Below are positions 1 to 10,705 of a stretch of 64,000 nt of DNA, piece by piece (position 1 is the first letter of the stretch; the number at the start of each line of letters is the position of its first letter). Made by a program: the position numbers and the translations under genes. Origin of the DNA: Emydura subglobosa (Eukaryota > Chordata > Testudines > Chelidae); NCBI GenBank assembly GCA_007922225.1, contig ML679971.1, forward strand, positions 1,697,521 through 1,761,520, read 5' to 3'. The notes under the pieces are model-generated. The model was given only the letters and a program-made list of their open reading frames with translations, had not been told where the DNA came from and ran no database searches.

Positions 1-1130
1 CAGAGTTTCTAGAGTGGCTTGCATGTGCCCAGATTCTAAGAAGGAGGAAAGAGATTTTCTGACTTGGTGTCACATCTGGTTGCTGCTGTCCATAGGGGAT
101 GCCCTAGATGCAGGTCAACAGCTCCTCACCTCAGGCAGAGCTGTCTTTTGGGGTAAGGTAGGGGCAATCTGAGTTGACAAAACAATTCATGGTGTGCAAA
201 AGTTCTACAGAGAGAGGGCTTTAGATGCCGCAATGGAAGAGGAGAAGAAAGATTTCTTGACCTCTTCATAACTCCTAAGTAGGATTTTTAGGAAATCCCT
301 TATTCTGGAGTTTACCTGCCTAGTTTTCCACCAGAATTCCTCAAGGGATAATCAGGTCTTTTATGTACTGCATGAGTGGTGAATTTCAGCCATTCAGCAA
401 ACTCTACCATGTAAACCATGTAAACAAATGAAAGGTCAGATTCAGACCTGGCATAAACCATCACAATTCTATTTTCTCCAAGGGTGTTGCTTACAGAAGG
501 CCTGGATTTGGCCCAGGACATTTCAGATCTTGCCATTCAGATTTTGAGAGTTCTCAATCATCTCTCACTGGGACCCAATGTCACCTCACTTACTTGGGCA
601 CAACCCCCACTGAAGTAATTTCAATGAAATCAGACTTTATTGGCATGGCAAAAGTGCAAAGGGAAAAGACAGACCTCCAGGTGTCTGACTCACCAGGGTA
701 GGACTACACACTCTTTTGGGTTTGAACCCCATGTTCCTTTGTTATTATTGTCCATCCCTGATCTCTTGCAAGTGAAAGGGCACAGATATTCTGATGATGG
801 ATGCAATATAAAAATCTAGATAGATAGTTAGATCAGCCAGGGCACTTGATTCCTTCACCTCATCCATCATACACACACTCTCTCTCAGCTCACCTTAAGT
901 TTGCACAAAAACCTGGAGGCTCAAATAACAAAGAATCAGAGGTAATTTTTTCTGACACTTGCAAAGTGTGACTTGCTTGCCGGACAAGATTTCCTAAGTC
1001 TGCCCTGTTCTAGATATGAAACCATCCTTCACTCTGCCAGTACCACTCATAGACAACAAGGAAGAAATAAGCATTACACAGTTACACTTTCCATTTGCTG
1101 TGCCATATCTCATTGACTCTTGCCCATTGA
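1..1130. other. Single-copy DNA, no gene recognised
   Basis: I see no convincing coding frame, RNA gene or familiar repeat here. There is a short GATA-type run near 815-830 (TAGATAGATAGTTAGAT). Moderately AT-rich and ordinary in composition. Confidence 0.5.
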
Positions 1131-1139
1131 GATACACAC

Positions 1140-1440
1140 CCTCTAATTAGCTCATCCTTCTCCGCTCCCATTTTCCGGGAAAAAAAGACATTTATTACCA
1201 GCTAATGTTCACTAAAACTTGTAACTAGTTTGTTTATTTAATCCAAAAGGCACCGCTCCCTCCCCCACACCAATCTGTCTCCATGCTGGATACACAAATA
1301 TAGAGCGTAGGTAATTATCCAAGGCATTACAAATGGGCTTTTAAAGCAGGGGTGCAAATTAGGAATGTAAATGTGCCTTTTCTAAATTGGCTATGTTAAT
1401 ACAAGAAATTATTCTTTCTAATAGAGGGGAAATAAGCCCC
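1140..1440. other. Candidate conserved noncoding element (AT-rich, homeobox-like words)
   Basis: This block has the texture of a conserved noncoding element: several ATTA/TAAT words (around 1186, 1202, 1311, 1358, 1397), no repeat similarity and no open frame. It lies just upstream of another such block at 1560-1800. The call is pattern judgement only; it would need alignment with human and chicken to be accepted. Confidence 0.3.
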
Positions 1441-1559
1441 GGTGGTATTGATCTCTCCCTTTTTTCCTCAACCCCTCCCCCAGTTAAGCAGCACCATGGC
1501 TTTTCACCTCCCCTGACTGAGACTCATCTGGTCAAGTCGAACTCTTTCCCCTTATTTGC

Positions 1560-1830
1560 CTGTGCCGAGCCATGAGCACTAAATGAAGCGAGTAATTCGG
1601 TGCATTGTTGGGGGGATGGGGTGGGGAGGGGGCAGCTGACAGTGAATGGTGTCAGCTGCAGAGGCAGCAGAAAAAGCCGACATCTTAATAAAACAGCCTC
1701 GGGCAAAATCCCATTAAAGCCTTCAGAAGCTTGTTTCCCTGCAGTTGAGCAGGTAGGCGTTGTGCACTGCGTGGCAGCCCTGAGTGCTCTCTGGGAGCCT
1801 AGTTCAAAAAAAAAAAAAAATTGAGTGCTT
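1560..1830. other. Candidate conserved noncoding element with an E-box inverted repeat
   Basis: The GC-richer block contains the exact inverted repeat CAGCTGACA (1633-1641) / TGTCAGCTG (1650-1658) with an 8-base spacer, so two CAGCTG E-boxes and two TGACAG-type half sites face each other. It continues through a CATTAAAG-rich stretch and ends in a poly-A run at 1806-1820. No frame looks coding. Regulatory function is inferred. Confidence 0.3.
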
Positions 1831-2795
1831 TTTTTCCTCCCCCCTCCCCCTCTAAATCATCCACCAGCCTCACTCCTCAGAGTCATTTGCAAGGCAGAGA
1901 GCGAGAGGAAAGAGTGTGTGCCTTGATGTATAGGGACTAAAGTGCCTGTGCAGTGGCAGGAGTGGATGGCGAGCTGTGCTCTTCCATTAACGAGGTAGTG
2001 CAGACCTCGGGCTGACCTTTGGAGAGGAGAGGGAACAGGCAGGACATGGGCAGAATGACAATGAGGCACGGGGCACCAGCACATCTCATTGTTTAGCTGC
2101 CTCTTTCACTGTGGGCACAAACTTTGCTTTAAAAGAGCAGCACCTTTCTGAGTGTGGCCACAGCTTGGCTCCGCCAGTTGGGACCATGGCCTGTGAGCAT
2201 GCTATGGTTTGGGCGTTGGGAAAGATTAAGTGGTTGTCTCTCCAAACCGCTGCTATAATTTAAAAGGAATCACAGGCACACATAATCTAGGGGTAGACAG
2301 ATCCGTATGCATACCTTCCTTGATCATTCTCCATAGTTTTACATTAGGCTTAGAAGAATTAGATTTTTATCTGTAAATGTCGATAAACATCAATTTCACT
2401 GCACACGCAGAAACCGATGAATAAATATGTCCATCAGTAGTAATAGAAATTTACAGACTGGCAAAGTAAGAAAGTTGCTGCTTGAGAACATATTAGGGCT
2501 TAATTTAAGGCTATTTACTTTGTATATTTTGACATATAATATTGAATATTTGTGTTTTAGTGGTTATAAAGCTTTAATATTTTGAATCTCAATTTCTACT
2601 GTAATTAAATAAATATTGTCTCAAAATTTCCCACAACTATGAAAATTTACATTGATAAAAATAAGAAAATGCTTTAAAATAAACATGAATATCAGTTGAA
2701 ATTATTAAAAAACAAAACAAAAAAACTGAATTCTACCAAGCCTACTTATAATAAAACACACCACGCCAGTTCTTTGCCTGTGTCACGTAATACAG
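1831..2795. other. Single-copy DNA, AT-rich in its second half
   Basis: A T/C-rich tract at 1827-1858 is followed by unremarkable single-copy DNA, becoming strongly AT-rich from about 2490. No repeat or coding sequence was recognised. A 155-residue open frame starting at 2696 is Lys/Asn/Ser-rich, runs across the MIR tail that follows, and looks like a chance frame. Confidence 0.45.
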
Positions 2796-2925
2796 TATTC
2801 ATTATTTTTATTGCACTAGCACCTAGGCCTCCTAATCAGGGGTCAGGCTCTCATTGTGCTAGGTACTGTATGAACATAGAACAAAAAGAATCACTGCCCC
2901 AAATAGCTTACTATTTAAATAATCA
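2796..2925 (-). mobile_element. MIR-type SINE, 3' tail fragment
   Basis: On the plus strand it reads as the reverse of the tail common to sauropsid MIR copies: a TTATTTTTATTGC start, CACCTAGGCCTCC, a short ATTGTGCTAGGTACTGTA block, then CCCCAAATAGCTTAC. The same tail in the opposite orientation is at 23590-23702. Only the 3' half is present, so this is a truncated, decayed copy. Confidence 0.7.
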
Positions 2926-3535
2926 TACCAAAAAGTCCCCGTTTCCATTTTCTCCCATTAAAGTTATTTCAAACTCTTTGATCACAAAGCCATGCAGTAT
3001 GAAATTAACGTTCCTTTTTTTGTATTTGAATTCAATGTACAAAAATTTATTTGGGAGTCTTTTGGGAGGTTGGAATTTGATTGTCTTTGTGAGCTTTCCC
3101 AGCAAGAACTCGTTTTGGAGAGTGAATAAACAATGCCCACAATGTTCATCATGTGAACAATGATTACCCTTTCCCCAACATTTCATAACTTACCAGGCTC
3201 TTATAAAGTGTAATAGACTATTACAGTCTCAGAAGATGTGGCACATTGTACATTTCAAAGATAAGCTTCCTTAATTTAAGAAAATGCACAAATTAATATG
3301 TCTTAAACAAATTGTACTTTTGCATAGCACATTTAACAGTTGACTGGAAGCTGAATGGAAAGAAATGAGGATTTCTTACATTAAGGGAACTGAACTCATC
3401 TTTCAACGGTACTTTGTCTAATAAATCATTCTGTGCTACAGACGAAAATCCCAGATTTGTTTAGAACTTGCGGTACTACTTGACAGATGGATTTTCTTAC
3501 ATATCTGTCAAATGGTCACTTCTGCTGAGTGCCAG
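2926..3535. other. Single-copy DNA, no gene recognised
   Basis: AT-rich sequence without a familiar repeat. Overlapping open frames on both strands (to 3163 and from 3186) show no domain and have the composition of random AT-rich DNA. Confidence 0.45.
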
Positions 3536-3690
3536 GAATGTTCTAATCTTGGCTATGCCAATGGCTATCAGTGTGGCGCTGGGCAAGTAGTTATTCTCTC
3601 TTCCTCAGTTTCCCCATTTGTAAAATAGGAAGAATAATACTTGTGTGCTGTGCAGAGGTATGGTGAGCACTTATTAATTATTCAGTGTCT
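3536..3690 (+). mobile_element. MIR-type SINE, core and 3' part
   Basis: The conserved MIR core is readable: GGGCAAGTAGTTATTCTCTC, then CCTCAGTTTCCCCATTTGTA, AAATAGGAAGAATAATAC, and a TTATTAATTATT end. The 5' tRNA-like part is weak. Diverged copy. Confidence 0.7.
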
Positions 3691-3871
3691 ATATTGCTCT
3701 TCAAACATGGTCAATATTAATGAATGGTCAGAGAACACGGACTACTGCAAGGAATTGTCACAACTTTGGTTGCTTCAAATGTCCCAGATATTTTTTTTTA
3801 GCTCTGCCCAAAGAGTGCATATACAAAGATTAGTTTGTGTATGTACTCGAATCATCGTTTGGGGATCTGTC

Positions 3872-4914
3872 TGTGACAAGGTCCTCAGGGTGCAACCTGG
3901 ACTGTGGGTCCACTGAGCCCTCTGTCCCACCAACCTGGGGTATCCCTCTTGCACTGTGATGTTGTGTCAAGCCACAAACCTCTGGCAGGTATTGCACTTA
4001 CACAGACATCAACAGTCAGGGACACACTCAAATGAGTTACATGGATGATCTCCCAGCCACTCATGGGAGACTCCAGCCAAATCCCCAGCCTTGCACCCCA
4101 GAATTGTACCATCTTGCACTGGTACGAAGCCTGGCCAGTGTAAGTTCATTGCCCAGTCTGCCCCTCCCTCAATGTGGAGAGGACACACACTAGCCTTTGT
4201 AAACTGAGCTGAGATTTCCCAAGCACTTCAACCAAAAGGCACCATTTTAGGTAAAGTATAAAACAGATTTATTAACTACAGAAAGAGAGACTTTAAATGA
4301 TTATAAGTAGCAAGCATAGAGAGCAAAGTCGGTTACTTAGGTAATAAAAATAAATTCATCTGAGTTTTACAAACTAAGCAGGATTTGAATCAAGCCATGT
4401 CTCATCCTGACAGATAGTACAAGCAAGTTACAGATCCTCAATACACAGGTTAAGACTCCTTTCCAGCCCTGGGACTACCCTTCCCCAGTTCAAAGTCTTT
4501 CCCCTCTTTTATATGTTCTTCCAGCTTGCTGGAAAGATCTCTGCGTGACCTGGAGATCAGGCGGTTCCCACTGGTCAAGCAGGCTCCATTGTATACAGTC
4601 TCTGGGATAGTGGATTCCTTCCTTGATGGGTGTTGATGAGCCATTAATCCTGTCTGGCTACTCCATTGTTGTACCTGAAAGGCTGGTTGTGGGTGTTCCC
4701 AACCTCACAATATATTTCAATAATGCACACATAGCAAAATTTCATAACTTCACATACAATCGGAGCACATACAATACAACAGGATATTAAGGTTCAATAG
4801 CTCAAGACTTTTAAAATATCTCACAAGACACACTTTGTACAAAACATACCATAAAGATACGACAGTGACGAATATGGAGGGCTCCCAGGTGCTGTTTTGA
4901 TGTATAGAGTGTCA
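3872..4914 (-). mobile_element. Solo LTR of an ERV-like retroelement
   Basis: Read on the minus strand, this about 1 kb block has LTR signals in the right order: a TATA-like box (TATAAAAG, plus-strand 4506-4513), then an AATAAA polyadenylation signal (reverse of TTTATT at 4268-4273), ending in CA (reverse of TG at 3872). No gag, pol or env frame adjoins it, so it looks solo. The 5' boundary near 4914 is uncertain, and no clear target-site duplication was found. Confidence 0.5.
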
Positions 4915-5744
4915 TAGTATAACACATAGTGCTAAAAAATGAATGAAGAAAAAATGTTTGTGTTTGTATATACATTCATATATACAGTGTGCATGTGTGA
5001 ATCATCCCAAACTTGTGTAAGTCTGTGTACATAACTGTGCGTGATTCATATGTGTGTGTGTGTACCTCTACCCTTTTTCTTTAATAGATTTAAAAAAAAC
5101 CAGATGAAAATAATTTCTCTGTTTTTGGTTTGTTAGGGTTTTTTTTGGCAGAAAAGTCAAACTAATTTTTTTACAATTTTCTTTTGTAGGTTTAATCAGT
5201 GAAGCAAACTAGCACTGCTTTCTGCAATTAGTTAGATTTATTGTTGGAATGAGTTGACTGGAAATACACCACACTGGTTGCCTCTCTAATACATATTCCA
5301 TCATAATGCTTCATTCAGAAGCCTGCACATTGTGGAGATATGAGAAGGGGCATTCTGGATTGATACTGACTTGCAGGGTTAACAAAAGCAGCAGAACTCC
5401 TCGAGAAATATGGTAAATGACAACTTTTCAGGAATGTCAATAAGAATGTGAATTTGGATAGCTGGCAAGGTACTCAGCAGTTCACAGAATCAAGCCCCTT
5501 AATTTAGCTGATAAATTAAGCAAAAAAAAAAAAATCTACATATAAAAAACAAACGCATCAGATAAATAAAAGGAACAATCAAAAAGCATTAAAGACAAAA
5601 AGAAAACCTACAGCCACTCCAGAAAAAGAGCTGAAGGTTAGCATGGACAGCTCAATGAAGCCTCTGTTTAAAGTGTAACAGTGATCAAAAACCTAACAAA
5701 ATGGTAGAATGTATAAAGAATGGGGTAGAAAATAACACTGAATA
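4915..5744. other. Single-copy DNA with short simple repeats
   Basis: Includes a (TG)n run at about 5050-5063 and a poly-A tract at 5521-5533. No coding sequence or known repeat family recognised. Confidence 0.45.
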
Positions 5745-5972
5745 TTATGGCCCCAATTCTGGAAAGCCTTTTTCATATGCTTAACTTTAGAAACTCTGAA
5801 TAAGAGTTTCAAAAGCTCTTGGCATTGGCCTAACTCTTCTCCCATTGAAATTAGTGGTAAAACTCCCATGCACCTGTAGCATTTTAAGACACCCAGCTTG
5901 AGTAGTCTCACTGAAGTCAATGGGAAAACACACAGGCATAATGTGTACATTTTTGCAGGATTGGGGCCTAGG
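5745..5972. repeat. Palindromic interspersed repeat (ATGCTTAACTTTA family)
   Basis: The ends are inverted: GGCCCCAATTCTGG at 5749 and CAGGATTGGGGCC near 5956-5968. Inside are CATATGCTTAACTTTA and, near the centre, CACTGAAGTCAATGGGA. The same family occurs at 25417-25540 and 36090-36212. The structure suggests a nonautonomous DNA transposon; family name not assigned. Confidence 0.65.
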
Positions 5973-6447
5973 CAAATATATCACTTTCCATGTGGCCTTT
6001 TCCTACCTCAGAAAGCAGAGCTGACTTGATGAGAGAGGAGTTCCCACCATACCCCTCCCCTCTTCATTCAGGAATGAAATCATCATTAACCCAAGAAGAC
6101 ATTAGTCATTGTGTACAGGGAGGTGAGGGGAGGGAGAGGGTGAAATACACAAAACTACATGAAATCTTGTTTAGTCTCAGGGAAAGACCTGAGACCTTGG
6201 GGTTTGTTGCTAATAATCCTACAGGGTTTACTTTTAACACTGCAAACACAGACCCTTCTATCTTCTTGGTAAATATTTTGGATTGTGCAGCCGAAGATGC
6301 ATTTATCCCCTTAAAACTCTTCCCTGCTGTGTGCCTAGAAAAAAACTTGACAGTGGTGAGACAACAGGTGGGTTATGACCACTGCGCCATTTTCTTTTGC
6401 TGTTATCTTGAGCTCCACTTGTCTGCTCATATCCATGACTTATCTCT
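5973..6447. other. Single-copy DNA with a chance open frame
   Basis: A 155-codon frame (5990-6457, +) runs through, but it has no recognisable domain, spills into the MIR tail that follows and has no neighbouring splice pattern I can see. Treated as noncoding. Confidence 0.4.
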
Positions 6448-6575
6448 TAGATTCTAAACTCTTTGAGACCAGGATGCCTTTTTGGGGAGTGTGTGTGTCT
6501 GTGCAGAGCTTAACACATTCTGTGATCTAAGATTGAGGCCCTACAGTGCCTCCACAACACAAATAAATAATGAGA
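6448..6575 (+). mobile_element. MIR-type SINE, 3' tail fragment
   Basis: Begins AGATTCTAAACTCTTTGAGA, then a CAGAGCTTAACACATTCTGT block and ends in CAAATAAATAAT, the usual order of the long MIR tail. Diverged. Confidence 0.6.
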
Positions 6576-7447
6576 CTAAACTTCCTGACCTCAGTAGCAC
6601 TGTATTACGATTACAACTGTCAATTAGAGGACATTCAAATAATAATATGCCAAATTCATCATGTAATCAATGGCATTGGAGAAGGGATGAATTTAGTTAT
6701 ATCCATACATGCTGTTGCTGTATATTATAAATATCTCAATTAGAATATTTTGGGGAGGCGGGGAGTTCTCAGGGGTGTAACCAACCAGAGTGCAGGGGTA
6801 TGCATACTCTTCTAAGCAATAACCACACTGTAACTGTGAAGCAATCTTGCGTTCTGATTAGTTGCAGCAATTCCATTCCGGTATATGTCAGTGGAACAGA
6901 ACATTGTCAGAGGATAATGGTCTCCAGTTGCTACATAGTTTTAAGCACCCAAGTAAAAATGAAGCATATGTTACACCTTGTAATGTATTTCTCGTTCTTG
7001 TATTCTTACACTATTTTCATTGTCGTAATGATCCAGTGTATCTTTATCAACTTAGACTTTTTATATAAGTTCTTCTCTCTCTAAGATCTATATTTTAATA
7101 ATTTAGCCAGCAGCCATGTCCTATATATTTTCTCTTCACCCAGAAGTACAGAGTTCCTTAGCAGCAGTTCATGGAAGATAGTTTAGCTACAAGTATGGCT
7201 GGCCTAAATATGACACAAACTTTGTGTTGCATACTTAATCTGTGCTATGTTTTGCCAGTACCATTCACTGTGCATTTTCACTCAGATAACTTTTATGAAC
7301 TCCAGTTCTCTGGAATGCACAGATTTACATACAGTACTACAAGACATTAGGCATGTGTACAAAAGGGTTCAGAAAAAAATTAGTAATATTTTACGGTATT
7401 AATTGAGAAATCATATGGTCTGATGTCATCAGAGGGTGCAGAGAGAA
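6576..7447. other. Single-copy DNA, AT-rich
   Basis: No repeat or gene recognised. Overlapping short open frames at 6800-7084 are hydrophobic and AT-driven without a motif. Confidence 0.45.
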
Positions 7448-7610
7448 AGGATGATCTGATGGTTAAGGCACTAGGCTGTGACTCCAAACATTTGGATTTA
7501 TTTCCTGGCTTTGCCACCAGCTTCCTGCATTATCTTGGGCAAGGCCCTTAATGATTCATTTCCCCTTTGGTAAAATAGGGATAATGCTATTTCCTTTGTG
7601 CATCTTTTTG
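7448..7610 (+). mobile_element. MIR-type SINE, nearly full 5' and core
   Basis: The 5' part (TGGTTAAGGCACTAGGCTG) is followed by TTTCCTGGCTTTGCCAC, CTTGGGCAAGGCCCTTAA and CCCTTTGGTAAAATAGGG. This order matches the tRNA-derived head and core of MIR. A short TG run follows at 7632-7643. Confidence 0.75.
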
Positions 7611-7877
7611 TGGGAGGGATTCTCTTATTTGTGTGTGTGTGTGAAGGTTGTATTTGTAATCTTAACTTTAGCACTTCTTGGTTGACCATTGAGTGTATCT
7701 CCAAGCAATCTGCCTACTGCCCTGATTTTTATTTATTTTTCATGCATGGAATAGTTTCTCTCAGTTGCTGATGTTTCCAACATGTGTTTGTTGCAAAAAC
7801 CACCTTTAAAGGGGTTCCAAGCTCGCTATTCTGGATCTTATCCTTGAAGTCTTCACAAGAATAAAATTACAACATTG

Positions 7878-8115
7878 AGCAAAGGCTATTTGGGCTGAAG
7901 ATCAAGGGAAGAATCTTTTCCAAACTCCAAGGTCTGTGAGACTGGAATGTACTCTCAAGGGGAATGGTGGGAGTACCAATACTAGAATACTTTCAAATTA
8001 AAGTAGACAAAGCGTTGGAGAATATCCTTCAAGGATCAATCCTGTATTGACAAGGGGATGGACTAGCTGAACCAGTAAATCTTTTTCATCTCTAATTTGG
8101 GTGATTCCAAGGAAG
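7878..8115 (+). mobile_element. CR1-type LINE, 3' end fragment
   Basis: Contains the typical late 3' phrases GTCTGTGAGACTGGAATGTA, GGAATGGTGGGAG, GACAAAGCGTTGGAGAAT, GGGATGGACTAGCTGA and ends TCATCTCTAATTTGGGTGATTC. Strongly 5'-truncated, as most CR1 copies are. Confidence 0.7.
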
Positions 8116-8989
8116 GAAGCGGGTTTTTTTAATGAGTGCTCTTATCCCAAGGATACAGTGCTGGTAATAGTAGAGAGACTGATCGAATTGATCCTGCTCA
8201 CTCCGGCTGGAATTTGAAACATTAAAAATAGTGTGAGGATAAAAATAATTCTTAAAATTAAGTTATTTGGGGATTTCACTACTTCACTTCACATATACAA
8301 CCTTGGGTTTTTTTATGGATAATAATGTTTACACATTGTCAAACAATAATACAAAGAAAGAATGATATAGTATGACAGATCATTGTGTGATGCATAGATA
8401 AACCATTGTGCATGTGTAACAGACTTAAATGCTAGATTGGCTTTTTGTGTTCTTCCAGTGGCTGGGCCATATATTCAGGTTTATGAGTGTGCTACTTCTT
8501 CTGAGCTAACAGACCTGGTCCTTTAGTTCAAGAAGTAAAAACGTAACCGTTTAGATCCAAAGGTTCTAGAGTTCAGTCTCCATGGATGAGTCCCCAACAG
8601 GTCATTGCAGAGTCTAAAGATCTGATCCTGCAGTGGATCTGTGCACCCTGAGAAGCTCAGTTCAGGATTGAGTAACATATGTCTGTATTTGGAGCTAGCC
8701 GGTGCTTGTGAGCACATTAGCAGTGCTTTGAGGGGTGATGCGAAAGGTACAGCTCGAGTTGTTCACTAAAAGCAGCTCTGACACATTCCATTGGCAGAGA
8801 GAGAGCCATCCCTTCCTGCAATCCCCTTTTTGAGATACCAGCATCACATCCACTTGAGCTGAGAACCCTTCGAACTCAAATTTTGCTGAAGTATACGATC
8901 CAAATCTGGATCCTAATGTTGAAAATGACCCTTATTTTGTGGGCTGAATCACAGATTCACATAAATTCTGGGTCTATGTCACTTGTAGT
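8116..8989. other. Mostly single-copy DNA
   Basis: No gene seen. A possible half of a palindromic repeat lies around 8615-8670 (GATCTGATCCTGCAGTGG followed by AGTTCAGGATTG), too decayed to name. Confidence 0.4.
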
Positions 8990-9066
8990 GCGCCAAGCAC
9001 AGTGGGCCTGGATCCTTAAATGAGCTTCCTAGGTACTACCATAACATTAATAATGATAATAAATAT
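8990..9066 (+). mobile_element. MIR-type SINE tail fragment
   Basis: GCGCCAAGCACAGTGGGCC, then CTTCCTAGGTACTACCATAA and AATAATGATAATAAATAT: the terminal part of the MIR tail, with its AT-rich end. Confidence 0.6.
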
Positions 9067-9204
9067 AACGAAAAGCCTAAATCCAAAGACCCCATTTCAG
9101 ATCTTTGCCATTTTGAAGAGTTTGCCAAGCAAAAGCATCCTTTCAGTGGGCTGCTAAGCTATGACTAAGGGAGAATGGTTGGTAAATGAGTATATTTGTG
9201 GCAG

Positions 9205-9312
9205 TTTGCAGTGTTGTTGTAAACATGTTGGTCCCAGGATTTTAGAGAGACAAAGTAGGTGAGATAATATATTTTATTCAACCAGCTTCTGCAGGTGAAA
9301 GAGACTTTCTTC
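9205..9312 (-). mobile_element. Interspersed repeat ending in the 'CACGGCTACAACA' motif
   Basis: Plus-strand phrases GCAGTGTTGTTGTAAACATG, TTGGTCCCAGGATTTTAGAG, AGACAAAGTAGGTGAGATAA and TTTTATTCAACCAGCTTCTG are the reverse of an abundant sauropsid repeat end. A second copy in plus orientation is at 52735-52825. I cannot name the class with confidence. Confidence 0.55.
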
Positions 9313-9641
9313 AGTTTTCTTCTTTAGTTGTGGCAGGTCCTTTGCGAATTATTGAATTTTGCAAACAGTTGCATGAAGGATGGTGTTCTGATAAAAGACA
9401 TTTTTGATGCTGATAAATTCTCTAGGGAAAATTGGCTGATGGTAACAGATTTTGTGTGTCAAACAAAGTGCATTGGAGTTATGCAGATCCAAAGTCACTG
9501 TGAATGGCCAAAGTGTGGATTAAGGTTTATTCGAGTTGGTTCAACCTGACACTCCTTTCTCAGGAAAGGCTTGTACTGTAGATATTGGCATCTTTGCCTA
9601 AGAAAGGAGTGCATGATTCAGCCATGCCCCTGTACTCTTTA
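9313..9641. other. Single-copy DNA with one hairpin
   Basis: A short inverted repeat is present: CACTCCTTTCTCAGG near 9550 pairs with CCTAAGAAAGGAGTG near 9598-9612, with a loop of about 33 bases. It could be the remains of a small MITE. Confidence 0.4.
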
Positions 9642-10045
9642 GCTGAGCTGGGCAAATTGTTTCAGATGAATAGTTTATTCACTGAAAAATGAGGTTTGAG
9701 ATTGACTGAAACCATTTGCAATTTCAGGTGGAATTCAGTGACTAGTTTCCACCAACAAGGAATATTTTTAAGTTGAAATGTTTTGTTTCAACATTTTTCA
9801 AAACAACTAATTTGACTTAATGGCATTTTGAAATTATGTTTTGTTTTAAAATTAAATAGATTTATTTATTTTTAAAAGAGTAAAAAATGCCCCAAAACAG
9901 AAGGAAATGTTTGACCCAAGACTATTTTTTTCCCCACTTTGTTGAGAAAAACCAAAGAAAACATTGTTTCATGGCAACTATTTTTTCTGGGGGTTTTTTT
10001 GTTAAGTTTCAGCCACCTAGCTGAAAAATTAATTATTTACCCAGC
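9642..10045. repeat. T-rich palindromic repeat, hAT-like
   Basis: The two ends are inverted (AGCTGGGCAAATTGTTT on the left; AATTATTTACCCAGCTTT on the right) and the interior is full of AAATGTTT/AAACATTT words that pair with one another. It is the same type of element as 41993-42422, where an 8-9 bp target duplication is visible. No target duplication could be settled here. Confidence 0.55.
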
Positions 10046-10540
10046 TTTTCCTTTCAGTCATAGGGAGCACCCTTGTTCTACTACAATGTTAATATATTTT
10101 GGTTACCTTGATGTAATTCCCGCTGGTGGTTAAAACAGATTGAGTCATGAGTGAGAGCTCGCACAAACACCAGACAAGGAGCAGTGGGGGCTTTGATGCA
10201 GAGCTGCTTACCTGAGCGAGGAACAACAGAGACACTCCTTTCTCCTCTCCTTTACTTTTAATCCACTAATGCAGGCTGCTGGAAGATTAACCATATAACT
10301 GGATTATGTGTTACCCTTTTTAGTTTCATAATAAAGACATATATTTTTAGAATCACAGAATACGAAGTTTCCACTGCAAGTACATTTGGACAGTTAGTTA
10401 TGCTTCTAGGTATATGAATTAGTGGTAATTACAGGTATAAATAAGTGCTACCACACTGGAATAGGCAGTAGGTTTAACACAAACCTAAGGAAGTACCCCC
10501 ATCTCCAAACTGCAGGGCCTGGTAGAGATAGCCACAGTTA
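10046..10540. other. Single-copy DNA, no gene recognised
   Basis: Ordinary AT-rich DNA. No repeat family, RNA gene or coding exon recognised. Confidence 0.45.
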
Positions 10541-10705
10541 GGTGAACACTGAGCATGATTGAAAACCCCATTCTTGAATAGTTCCCGTTCACGTCAGTGG
10601 GAAAAGCTGGGTGATCAGCACGTTTGAAAATCAAGCTATTCAGTTAGGTGCCAAAATATAGATTTAGGAGCCTCGCTTCAGATTCTCAGTTTTGAAAATC
10701 TTACT
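10541..10705. repeat. Palindromic repeat of the 'GATTTTCAAA' family, decayed
   Basis: Shows GAAAACCCCATTCTTGAATA, CACGTCAGTGGGAAAAGC, GTTTGAAAATCAAGC, CAGTTAGGTGCC and AGTTTTGAAAATCTT. These are the words of the better-kept copy at 34738-34895. Confidence 0.45.

Noticed and set aside
2696..3163. 155-codon open frame as a gene
   Set aside because: It runs across an antisense MIR tail and into AT-rich DNA, with composition typical of chance frames and no domain.
5990..6457. 155-codon open frame as a gene
   Set aside because: No domain, no splice structure, and its end lies in a MIR tail.
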